From NCBI GenBank assembly GCA_001687465.1, contig LVLI01000154.1, positions 62,001 through 126,000 of the forward strand: 64,000 bases of DNA, in the 5' to 3' direction. A model generated the notes under the pieces. That model saw only the letters and a list, made by a program, of their open reading frames with translations. It did no database searches and was not told where the DNA came from. The translations under genes were made by a program, and so were the position numbers. Within the stretch, counting starts at the first letter, position 1; each line of letters opens with the position of its first letter. Source of the DNA: Halocafeteria seosinensis (Eukaryota > Sar > Bigyra > Bicosoecida). Positions 40,659 through 50,230 of this stretch are shown here, piece after piece.

Positions 40659-42788
40659 ATGGCAGATTCCGACTCAGATGTCAGCATATTATCGATTCAT
40701 TCACTTCCACGGAAGGAAAATACCTACCCTTGGGACATTACAGAGGAAGATGATGGCCAAGACTCTCCTACCATCGTGGACAATGATGGTTCAACGAACG
40801 GCATGAGTGAGAAAACAACCTCAAACTTGGCGGCGAAGCGCCAACCAGATGCTGGCAACGTAGAGACTGTCTCTCAAGGAGATAATAGGAGCACCAGCGC
40901 TAGTACGGATGCTTTATTTCCGTATTCCGGTTCTGGGAGCCATTCTGAGACTGCCAAAGCAGAGACTGTCTCTCAAGGGGATAGTACCAGCACCAGCGCT
41001 ACAACTGGGCGTGGTTTATTTCGGTATTCAGTTTCAGAGCACCACACGGGAGAACCTGTCTCCCAAGGGAATAATACCAGCACCAGTGCTAATACGGATC
41101 TTTTGTTTCCGTATTCAGTTTCTGAGCGCGATTCCGAAGTTAGCACGGGAGAACCTGCCTCTAAAAACAGCAGGGCTAATACGGATGTTAAAGCGAATGT
41201 TTTGTCTCCGCATTCAGTTTCTGGCAAAAAATCTGCTAGTCACATAGAAGCCAGCTGGAAGACGAGTAAACGTGGAAGTGAGTCATTTGATTTGATTTCG
41301 TTGACGTCCTCGGAAGAGAGCGGTTCAGAAGACAGTGAAGAACCTTCGTATAGTATGAGCGACTTGAACAGGGTTACCAATTTTGGGAAACCAGATGTTG
41401 CGAGTACAACTCAACCCGGTAGGGTCCTCATATCGTCAGCAGTTTCAAGGTCTGCCGTAACGGGAAATCGTCCGTTTGTTGAGAACGGAGGGACTACTCG
41501 GCATCATGAGGATTGGAAGAGTGTTGGCACCTCCGAAACCAGCTCGCTGCGCCCGCGCCGAGCAACACATGGGAACAAAGATAGCGATGTAACTACTACT
41601 GTAGAACAAGCGGTGTGCCATTACAAAGAATCTAGGCCTTACACGACTGTCAATAACGAAAAAGGATCCCGTGGTGTAGCGGCGTCTTCGCCTAGCTCGT
41701 CAATAGCTCGGGTATCCTCCATTTTGAGTGAGGGAGTTACCATGGAGCGGAGCAACGAAAAGACTGTGCATACGGCAAGCAGCGGGGGTGACGAGCGTCA
41801 CGATTCCCATAGGGCCTTTCGTGAGCAAGGTATCGTTGAAGAGCATTTGCAAGCGAAGTCTTCAGAAAGTGCCATCATAGCAGATTTCGAAGCATATTTC
41901 TCAGCCCAATTGGAATCGTTTGCACATGTGTTCGGTGAGCGCAGAGTGAATCATATTCCGAATAGAGAAGTACTGGCCTCATTGGCCAAGTTGTTTGCCC
42001 TGCCGATCGATTATTTCAAACGGAAACACCTTATTGAGCACGCGGTTTACTTGGTGAAGCACTTGAAGTTTGCAATTGTTATGATATTTTTGGATGAGCG
42101 ACACAGCTATGTAGATGCTGCTGATGGACCCCTGCATACAGACAATGAAAGCAACCAAACCTCCGAATTTTTTAGTCGCCTTAATTTTAACACGGGGGGC
42201 AGTCGGAAGAGACAGCGGACATCAGACTCAGATCATCGGCCATCAGAGAAGAAGCAAAGGATCAATGGCTTTGAAAACTATTCAACGTTTAGTGGACTGG
42301 TGTCGAATTGCCTGACTTTGCTGGGAAAGCTTCGAGAAAGGGATGATAAGTTTCATCAATATTTTTCGCTTACCCGACAGATCATAGAACAGAGTAATGA
42401 CTTAAGCGAGTCAAGCCTGAGATCTTTTTACAACACCGAGTCACTTTCATCTCCGGGTAGTTTCCAAAGATCTTTGATCAGCGAAGCAAAGCAAGATAGG
42501 CAACAAATCAAGTCTGTGCAGAAATCTCAGCAACTGGAGGATTCTATCCTACTTTGCCGCAAGATGGATTACCTGGTTTCCGAATACCAGAAGATAATGG
42601 GAGTCGAGAAGTATAGTAGAGTCTTCTCCGCGTCGGAGAAGTATCTGATTGCAGATCGCGAGCTAGAAGAAACTCCCCCAGATAATTTGTTGAGGAGACT
42701 CAAGGAAGAGTTAATGATTGCCCCTAATGTAGCCGTAGGAGCGGTAAAATCTATGCTTCCAGATCCCGCGGCCAACTACCCATCATGA
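40659..42788 (+). CDS. Repeat-bearing Ser/Thr-rich protein, function unknown
   Basis: A single exon of 709 residues. The first 400 residues are acidic, Ser/Thr-rich and disordered, with three to four degenerate repeats. The second half is more ordered: a helical stretch around residues 405-490 (DFEAYFSAQLESFAHVFGERR, then LASLAKLFALPIDYFKRK) and another near 545-700 that looks like a helical bundle. A basic patch with a possible nuclear signal (GSRKRQRTSDSDHRPSEKKQR) lies between them. I do not recognise the family. The acidic-disordered plus helical build and nuclear-like signal suggest a nuclear protein, but this is inference. Confidence 0.65.
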   Translation: MADSDSDVSILSIHSLPRKENTYPWDITEEDDGQDSPTIVDNDGSTNGMSEKTTSNLAAKRQPDAGNVETVSQGDNRSTSASTDALFPYSGSGSHSETAKAETVSQGDSTSTSATTGRGLFRYSVSEHHTGEPVSQGNNTSTSANTDLLFPYSVSERDSEVSTGEPASKNSRANTDVKANVLSPHSVSGKKSASHIEASWKTSKRGSESFDLISLTSSEESGSEDSEEPSYSMSDLNRVTNFGKPDVASTTQPGRVLISSAVSRSAVTGNRPFVENGGTTRHHEDWKSVGTSETSSLRPRRATHGNKDSDVTTTVEQAVCHYKESRPYTTVNNEKGSRGVAASSPSSSIARVSSILSEGVTMERSNEKTVHTASSGGDERHDSHRAFREQGIVEEHLQAKSSESAIIADFEAYFSAQLESFAHVFGERRVNHIPNREVLASLAKLFALPIDYFKRKHLIEHAVYLVKHLKFAIVMIFLDERHSYVDAADGPLHTDNESNQTSEFFSRLNFNTGGSRKRQRTSDSDHRPSEKKQRINGFENYSTFSGLVSNCLTLLGKLRERDDKFHQYFSLTRQIIEQSNDLSESSLRSFYNTESLSSPGSFQRSLISEAKQDRQQIKSVQKSQQLEDSILLCRKMDYLVSEYQKIMGVEKYSRVFSASEKYLIADRELEETPPDNLLRRLKEELMIAPNVAVGAVKSMLPDPAANYPS
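40858..41222 (+). repeat. Three to four degenerate tandem repeats, about 100 nt each
   Basis: The units encode ETVSQGDN.STSAST..LFPYS..., repeated with drift (ETVSQGDS, EPVSQGNN, then a shortened copy starting EPASKN). Similarity is visible at the DNA level, so expansion was fairly recent. Confidence 0.8.
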
Positions 42789-42976
42789 TCCCTCACCGAC
42801 AACATAATGCTCGAAGAGGAGCGTCGATTTCAATGAGATGAGTATATCTGAAGTCTTACCGTGAGAGAGGTTAGACCGATTGTCTCCAAACAGACTTCCC
42901 AGGATTCAGGAGCGGGGCATCGCATCGAAACGGATTGGTGCTCCCATTGGGCCACAGGAGTAGCTTTCAATGACCA

Positions 42977-45039
42977 TCATTGCTTTCCTAAGAAAGTATA
43001 CGTGATCTCCTTATCCCAGTAATCACATATGGGACCATTTGGAGCAGTCTCTATTTTATTTGAAGGTGTTTGGAATAACATCATACGCTCGCTCCTTGTC
43101 GATTTTGAATCGTATGCAGGCCATTGTAATGGTTCAGCGGGTGCGATTCCCGGCGAGTATGCCTTTGCGAAACTAGTAAGGTAATTCCCCATCGATGTAG
43201 CCAGTACATGTTCGGTCGATGAAAAATTGAATCGGAACGGGGCTATGGGCGGATTGAACCAGAACATCAAGTCAGCAGAATGGCATACCTTATTGTCGCA
43301 CATTGTATAATTAGGCCCCCACTGTTCTTTTGTAAAAGTTGCAATGTGGTCAAAATGATACATCCAAATGCCCTGAGTACTGGCATTGGATAGAGCCTGC
43401 ATTGAATGCCTAACAGGGCAATGGAACCATCCGTCTGTGGCTATCTGTGCGAGTAGAGGCCGCGTATCATTCTGCAGTCCAGGAGGTACAGGATATTTTT
43501 GCATAATTTTTGCGCCAGCGCCAGTTCCAAACACCCTAGGAACGACGTATTCAAACAATTTGACAGGAACTTTAAAAGGAAATATCGCATATATAAACAT
43601 CCATCCTTCGTTCCGTACTGTACCAGCAACAATTGGCTTCCGCTGAACCAGGGTTACGTTTCCAAATGCGTACAGAGGTTGGTCTGGACAATCCGTAGTT
43701 CCCACAATGGGTCCCCATGGGTTGAGCGCAGATAGCAGGTCGTCGAATCGTGAAAACAATTGACCTTGGGCTTTCAATGATCCACTTAGTATTTCTCCCG
43801 GGGCCTTGGACCTCATGCAGACTTCGATGTGACGAAGCGGGTCAGACTTGCCTCCGCAATCAAGTTCTGAAGAGACCAGACGGGTCAGATTAACCGCTGA
43901 TTCTTTTCCTCGAAAAGGAAATCCCATTGGTTCGGAAAGCATAACTCCTGCGTCGAAATATGTGTCACTTGGTTCTGCTATCAAATGTGTGGCAACAGAT
44001 TGAGCACCCGCAGACTGCCCCATTATCGTCACGTGCGAAGGGTCACCACCAAAGGCTTCGATATTCTCTTTAACAAACCTCATTGCCATTCTCTGATCTT
44101 GGATACCAAAGTTACCTGCGATACTTGTGTTGCTTCCACTACCAGTGTAAAGGAATCCGAAGATATCCAATCGATAATTCACGGTTACAACCTGTGCACC
44201 AGAATAGATGATCCACTCCGACAGAAAGATACATGACACGATAGTCACGCACAATTATTTTGGAACTATTAGATAGGTGAATTCCATCGTAAACCGGTCC
44301 ACCGCTATAGCCCTCCCGGAAATTTCCACCATGTATGAACCTGAATTGTAGGATGTACAGTCGGTTCAGGGACCTTCCCTTCTGTATCAAGACTCAGCTT
44401 ACAACAATACTGGCAACAGTTCGTCGATCTGTTCCACGGAGGGAGTAAAGACATTTAAGAACAGACAGTCCTCTGCACAAAGAGATCTGCAACTCTGGAA
44501 TCCAACACGTCAAGACACGAGTTGATACATGATCTTACCGGTAACTCTCTTTGGACATGTATGGGGAGGTAGCGAACAATGCTGGTAGCACCCTGGTGGG
44601 TCTGAAAAGCGTGAAATCTCATGCAGAGCAATGAGCGTGTACTTTTCCTAATAAAATCTGATACCGTAAACTAAGCTAGTGCCGTACCTTGTGTAGCTTG
44701 CAACACTGTGGGTTGCCACGCGTTCACCATTCTGGGGCTCTCCCATCGCAAATCTCCCGTAGGTGGCTGTGCATAGGGGATCGATCTGAATTTTCGGCCT
44801 TCGGGGACAACTTGCCCTTGTATTTGTCCCAGCGTCGTGTTCACTATGGAAGGGTCACTTCCTGTCATGGGAACCTTGAATGAACCTCGGGAACTACCTG
44901 CGTGTTCCATGTTTCGCCGCAGCATGGACCTCGCTGAGCCTGGGAAGTGTGCCAGTTGGTCAAAGATGGTCTCCTCACTGCCAGCGTTCGTATAGCCTGC
45001 GAACACAGTGAGGAGAAGAACCAATATGTTGAGGCGCAT
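42977..45039 (-). CDS. Secreted type-B carboxylesterase, five exons
   Basis: Exons are 44688-45039, 44539-44601, 44403-44472, 44253-44340 and 42977-44191. The introns are 86, 66, 62 and 61 nt, giving 595 residues. The start is a signal peptide (MRLNILVLLLTVFAGYTNA); longer readings begin at non-ATG codons. Family landmarks are in order: GQIQGQVVPEGRKFRSIPYAQ, PPGCYQHC, EDCLFLNVFTPS, FIHGGNFREGY, NYRLDIFGFL, and the nucleophile elbow TIMGQSAGA with Ser251. A CHSADLMFWF motif near residue 495 holds the catalytic His. The enzyme hydrolyses esters; substrate unknown. Several N-x-S/T sites support secretion. The fold is intact with no stop or frameshift, so activity is likely. It resembles Dictyostelium-type esterases in the PPGC..C loop. 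Confidence 0.9.
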
Positions 45040-46037
45040 CCTTCCCTTCGCGCCGTTTGATGAGGTGCAGAACAAGTGCAGAGACGATTCCCTCTAGTGT
45101 ATTGGTGCATAGACTATGCAACACTTAAATGCACCTAAGTACCATAAGTGTCTTCCTTTATTTACTGGGGACTTTGTCAAGGATGGGTGAAAGTAGTTGT
45201 TGTACCAATACCTAAGTCTCAGCCGTGAGGTCGGATCGTGGGATTGAGAACTTTCTGAACCTGGAGCGGAATCCACAGTATTGCGCCCCGCAGTCGACAA
45301 GAAGCAAACTTAAGGGAGCATTGGACTATCGGCAACGAGCGGACAGGGTTTCTCCTTAACTTTCTAGACATTGAATTGTGCGAGCTGCTTGCACGAACAC
45401 GGCCTAATATGAGTCTCAGACACGGACGACTGGAATCTGAAGACCGGAAGTGAAGGATTTGTCTCAACATGTTGTTTCTTCTACCAACGGTGGGTTCACT
45501 GGGTTGTTCTGGAAACTTGTTCACAGATGCTATGCGCGCTGTGGATCCTTACCTCGGGGTGCTCAAATGTTGTTTGGGTGGATGACTATCAGAGACACAA
45601 CGTTACAAACGTGGGTGACACATGGCGTGAAGTTTGGGTAACTCTTTCTCTCAGAGTCTCTCAAAGTGCAACATATTTCTGGGACTGGGGTGTATGATGT
45701 AACCTAAGCTGGGGTATATTAAGGTCTGAGTTGGCTCAGGTAAAAAATCCTGTTGTTCATGCCCACTACGTAGCACCTGACAGAACGTCCTCTACTTAAT
45801 ACAGCAGCCACTTTTCATTCCTATTTTAGTTGCTTGAAAAGTTTCGGAGCAGTCTGCACAAACAACAACAAAGACAATTAGCGTACCGACGGCTACTACT
45901 ACAACGACCACACAAGCCATGTAAGAACATATACATCCAACATCGAAAATGCTCCCACTAGAACAACTTTAAGCTGAAATTTCGAGTGAATGCTTCAGAG
46001 CAACTGGAGCCCTTCTTCCTCGACTAGCGCAACGTAT
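45040..46037. other. Long intergenic region, nothing firm
   Basis: About 1 kb upstream of the esterase and downstream of the hinge-protein gene, both on minus. Short plus-strand open stretches, including a Thr-rich one near 45855-45921, have no start or splice support. It could hide a small gene, a relic or regulatory sequence; I see nothing I can support. Confidence 0.35.
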
Positions 46038-46692
46038 TTAGCTAGGGTATCTACTTACACATTTATCAATGCAATGCCAATAATCAAAGGCCCATTCCTC
46101 GCAATGTCCTTCTCCCTTCTTAGTTATTCTATCTACGCAACCTTCGTATTGCTTCCATTGCTTTTCACAAGGTTTATGGCACTGCTTTTCAATCTCAGGC
46201 TTAGGGTCTACTGGTTCATCATCCGCCTGTATAGCATCAAATAAAGCCCGTATAGGCGAGAATGGATCAATACTGGGACAAGCTCCTCATGGGACACCGT
46301 TGGAATACAACATTTTTAGAGCCCCAAGGCAGCTTTTCGACCACCATACGCCATAGGCAGATATCAGTACACACTTACCATCTTTCCTGTTATTAAAATG
46401 GATGTCCTATAGCGTATAAAATGCTCTACAACGACGCAGGTGACCTCCTGTCCTATAGATTCTCACTGCCTCTACCGCAGCTATTCGTCCAATAACCAAC
46501 CTTTGCTCACCACGAGAGAGAGAAAGGATCTTTACCACACAATCACATCGGTTTGGTTTGACTCAACTGGCGTCGTAAAAGGCATGCATGAATGAAGACC
46601 TTAATTGAGGCTGTTCTTGCAAGGTAACGGAAAGTTTGTCGTGTTCCGGAACGGGCAGATTGCGTCATTGCATTCAGCAGCCGTAAAAGCAT
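46038..46692 (-). CDS. UQCRH: Complex III hinge protein (QCR6/UQCRH type) with presequence
   Basis: No long ATG frame covers this gene; I found it by reading the minus strand. Exon 3 (46038-46272) encodes PFSPIRALFDAIQADDEPVD, then PEIEKQCHKPCEKQWKQYEG, then CEEWAFDYWHCIDKC. These are the acidic segment and twin Cys pairs of the cytochrome c1 hinge protein of respiratory complex III. Exon 1 (46600-46692) encodes a 31-residue Arg/Ser-rich mitochondrial presequence (MLLRLLNAMTQSARSGTRQ). The phases of these two exons differ, and an 8-nt exon at 46379-46386, bounded by AACAG and GTAAGT, reconciles them and gives 111 residues. That joint is the least certain part. The gene is head to head with NDUFV2. 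Function: cytochrome c docking in the inner membrane, from family knowledge. Confidence 0.75.
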
Positions 46693-46787
46693 AATTTGAC
46701 GCTTACGCAAGGTTGTTTATTTACACCATTTCGTAGCATGGTGACTATACTATCGTGTGTTGAAATCTAGTGGAAATTGGGTGAACA
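46693..46787. promoter_or_regulatory. 95-bp divergent promoter, complex III and complex I genes
   Basis: Only 95 bp separate the QCR6-type ATG (46692, minus) and the NDUFV2 ATG (46788, plus). Both genes serve the respiratory chain, so co-regulation is plausible. No motif is assigned. Confidence 0.5.
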
Positions 46788-47943
46788 ATGATGTCTGTAC
46801 AGCGTCGTGTAGCCTCGAGATTGGCCAGAAGCCTCCCACATGCTTCTGCTTTAATGACGCCTTGTATGAGGACAATGGTACGTCGACTCCCGTTGCTTCG
46901 GCAGCCGAAAAACATAATTTCAGTGTTCTTAATTGCTAGTGGTTATTCATCGTCTCATTGGTCATGGCCTTTGTCGAAACAGGCTCACCGCGGCATCTCA
47001 ACGACGGCTGCCAAACAAGGCATTTTTGCAGCTGTAAGTGTTCAATACGGTCTCCTAATGCTCATACCACGGCAACGAAACTCAAACTATTGTATGATAT
47101 TTTCGATACTGCAGCATCGTAACGATGATCCGACCAACACAGAAGATCACCACTTTGATTTCACACCCGAGAACTATGAAGTAGTGGAAACAATCTTAGC
47201 CAAATATCCGGAAAACTATAAACGAGCTGCTATCATACCTCTGTTAGATCTTGCCCAGAGACAATGTGGAAACTTTTTGCCTGTAGCTGCAATGAAAAAG
47301 GTGGCTCGCATTGTAGGAGTGACCGACGGGGAGGTTATGGAAGTGTCAACATTCTACACAATGTTCAATAGAGAGAGAGTTGGGAAGTACTTCATTCAAC
47401 TGTGTGGGACAACTCCTTGCATGGTCAATGGTAGTGAGGAAATCAAGAGCACTATCGAAAAACACTTGGGCATAAAATGCGGAGGTAAGCAGTGAATGCG
47501 AAAAATGTGTCTATTTTTTAAACCAAGTGAAGTACGGTCGATCGCCATTACGACAGACACAACAAAAGATGGATTATTTACGCTGCTAGAAGTAGAATGC
47601 CTTGGGGCGTGTGTCAACGCGCCAATGATACAGATAAACGACGACTACTATGAGTGTTTGACCCCTGAAACCACGCGACAACTCCTTGACGAATGCAGGA
47701 AGTCGGGTCCACCCACTCTAAACAAATACGGAAGGTATGTTGCCAAGGATTTTCTTTTTACTCTCTTGGTTACGATAGGGATTTCTTCTCTTTTGCAGTT
47801 TTGCAATGAATGGACAGTACACCTGCGAAGGTCCAAAAGGGAAAACCACCCTGCATAAAATTCCAGACGCACCCAAGTGTCGCGATCTTGAAGGGGACGT
47901 TGATCCCTCCACCGTCAAGAGGCATATGCACTATGACTACTAG
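46788..47943 (+). CDS. NDUFV2: NADH dehydrogenase 24-kDa subunit NDUFV2, five exons
   Basis: Exons are 46788-46877, 46983-47033, 47115-47484, 47557-47734 and 47799-47943. The introns are 105, 81, 72 and 64 nt, giving 277 residues. The first intron has no stop, so its retention would lengthen the presequence without breaking the frame. The N-terminus is a mitochondrial presequence ([16 protein letters not shown]). Family landmarks are [54 protein letters not shown], and the 2Fe-2S ligands CGTTPC and ECLGAC, then [12 protein letters not shown]. It is the N1a cluster subunit of the complex I NADH-oxidising arm, in the mitochondrial matrix. The acceptor of exon 4 restores [20 protein letters not shown], as in relatives. 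Confidence 0.95.
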
Positions 47944-48058
47944 TCCACCACCGTTTCCTAGGTAGACAAGAGCAACAATAGACACATCCAATAACCATTC
48001 ACCTTGGCAAAACATTGTTTTCAGATGCTGTTATTCCGTGTGCTTCGTTGATGGTAAC

Positions 48059-48506
48059 TTAGCTCTCATTTGGTTTGTGCTTGGCCATGTATCGAGACTT
48101 GCAGTACTGGAAGAGCTCCTCTTTCCTCTTGGCCAGTAGATCAAAGTGGTGACTTTCTACTTTTGCGTTTTTATTGCTTCTTCTGCCACTAGAAGAGGGT
48201 GTCGACTTTTTCGAAGCAGCTTGCCTCTGTTGCTGATGCTGCTGTTGGGGTTCCGCTACTAAATTGTCCAATACGTAAGAGAGAATCACCAGCAACGCCA
48301 CCAGGTCTATCTGCATAAAAGACAAAGATAGCACGTCAGCCAGACAAGCCTAACTTTCCAAAGTGACATACCATCCATAAAAGCGGCTCCGACCAAATGA
48401 CGTCCAGTACAGCCTTGGGATTGAGAGAGTCCGCCAGAAAGACGGCATAGGCAACAGTACCAGCCACCGTGGCTGAGCAAACAACGCTGGCGGTGGCAAA
48501 TTGCAT
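48059..48506 (-). CDS. Small protein with two membrane segments, two exons
   Basis: Exons 48372-48506 and 48059-48310 join through a 61-nt phase-0 intron, giving 128 residues. The two hydrophobic stretches (SVVCSATVAGTVAYAVFLA and LLWMIDLVALLVILSYVL) should both span a membrane. A Gln/Ser/Lys-rich linker and a basic C-terminal helix follow (LAKRKEELFQYCKSRYMAKH). I do not recognise the family. It may be an ER or mitochondrial membrane protein. The start is the only ATG in this frame after an upstream stop. Confidence 0.6.
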
Positions 48507-48882
48507 CGTTTCTGTTTCTTCAGTAGGCCTTTAGTTAAGACAAGGACAATATTTGATGCTGATACCAACCAAAATGGGGCACGAGAGTATCGAGTGTAAT
48601 TGAACAATACTGAGAGTTCGACACTAATGCTTGTTGCGAACGACCGCCGCTATTTGGGCCACACTTGTCGGCGAAGCGCTAGCGAAGGGATTCTCAGAAC
48701 TGACACTGCAGCATGATAGACCACCGAATGCTTACTTGTTTATATAGCATTATCCCAGGATGCTCAGGCTGCAGCAATGTGTGTGGTATTGCTCCTACCC
48801 TACAACTAAACGCGCCGAAGTGGGACAGTTATGTGGAATCATGGACATGAATACGGACTGTGATATTGATCCGATTCGCAGC
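48507..48882. other. Intergenic region, nothing recognised
   Basis: 376 bp between two minus-strand genes, holding a promoter and a 3' UTR. No repeat or RNA gene is seen. Confidence 0.4.
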
Positions 48883-49903
48883 TTATCTACGCATAGACCT
48901 GCGACTACGCATACGTACTCGCCCCTTCCCTCTAAGCTTAGAGTATTCCGACTTGCCATGTTTCCGTGCCTGGCGACGCATAACATCGTAGACGCCGAAA
49001 TCGTTTTCAGAAGGCAAGCTAACGTTCCTCCTTGGTTCGAAAGGAGCTTGCATGGAAATTAAATGAATCAACAGATTAGCTCTTGCCAAATGTTGGCCCT
49101 GCGGTTTCTGTAAGCACTTCTCCCATGCCCTTTGATTGATAACGATGACCTTCCATCCTTTCCTCCTTATTAAATCGTGATGAGTTTGATATTCAGGTTT
49201 CAGTACCTGTGTTCCTTCGTAGTATGCTTCCCGTGGTACAACCTCTAAGCAGACGTACATATGCTGGAATGCTAGAAAAGTACGGACATCCTCTGTTATC
49301 TCACAGTTCCGGATAACCGGCCATCCTAACTTTCTACAAGTCTGAACGATTGTCCGACGGGCCAATCGCATGGGATCAAATCTGCAAACCCCCAACAAGT
49401 TAAGCGCAACGCTAATTTCTCTCCTCATTTTGTCTTGTAGTAACATAGAGGGAACCAAACTTACTGCTCAGCGTATTCTACTGCCTCTCTAATTTGTTTG
49501 GCCGTCTCCTTCCGTAGTCGCTTCTTCTTCCAGCTCGGTGTACCAGCTCTTGAACGCCATCTCTGCAACGTACGAAAACCACAGCAATGATGAACAATGG
49601 TGTTTGATGGGCATATTTGCCCTGCCATCAGCCTACCTTTTGCTGGCAATTTAAGCTGTTATTCCATAACGAGTACGCACTTGGGTCCGTCGCTGGAAGG
49701 GAGGGGTTCTGAGCAATAGTGTCTCTGTTGGAAAAGATGGAAAAGGCTCCTATGGAGCCTGTATTGGCCGTATATCGCCCATTATACAAGCCGAGTAAGG
49801 ACAGATACCGCCTACTCTGGCCCATTACACCTCCATTTCCACCGCTCCAGCCGATTTGGAGCATCGACCGAAGACTTGCGGCCATCATCTTTATATTATA
49901 CAT
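48883..49903 (-). CDS. RAP-domain protein, probably organellar, three exons
   Basis: Exons are 49637-49903, 49465-49562 and 48883-49381. The introns are 74 and 83 nt, giving 287 residues from the ATG at 49903; further Met codons at 49888 and 49885 are also possible. The N-terminus (MMAASLRSMLQIGW, then Arg/Ser/Tyr-rich) looks like an organelle transit peptide. The C-terminal half has a RAP-like pattern, with EYQTHHDLIRRKGWKVIVIN and AWEKCL at its end. RAP proteins bind organelle RNA and act in its processing or translation. The tail is basic (RGKGRVRMRSRRSMRR). A second RAP-type gene lies on the other side of the myosin gene. Confidence 0.65.
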
Positions 49904-50230
49904 ATCATATCTATCTAATTGAATCAACAGTCTATCTGTATGGACACTAAATGGAGCCGGGGCGTCCTCCAAGGGGGAGCCAAGGGGGGAGGGGACACCA
50001 CCTTCAATTACATGGTACCTACCAGAGTTTGTCGTTACATGCCGAGTCTATGGTCGTTGGAGCAGTCTCAATGATACGAAGTGTATGAGTAATCTATGCT
50101 TCCTGTGTAGAGAGTGTGTGAATACTGAGAAAGAGAACGATTCGTTTTCACCTTTTCTGCTCGTTTTTCGGTTAGATCAGATCTTGTCCCATTTAGAGGC
50201 TTTTACAGCCTCTATACCGCGTATACCGCG
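49904..50230. promoter_or_regulatory. Divergent promoter, RAP protein and myosin
   Basis: 327 bp between opposite start codons. It includes G-rich and AT-rich patches, but I assign no named element. Confidence 0.35.

Noticed and set aside
45855-45921. Thr-rich open stretch resembling a mucin-like exon
   Set aside because: No start codon or donor/acceptor pair around it, and other frames are equally open.
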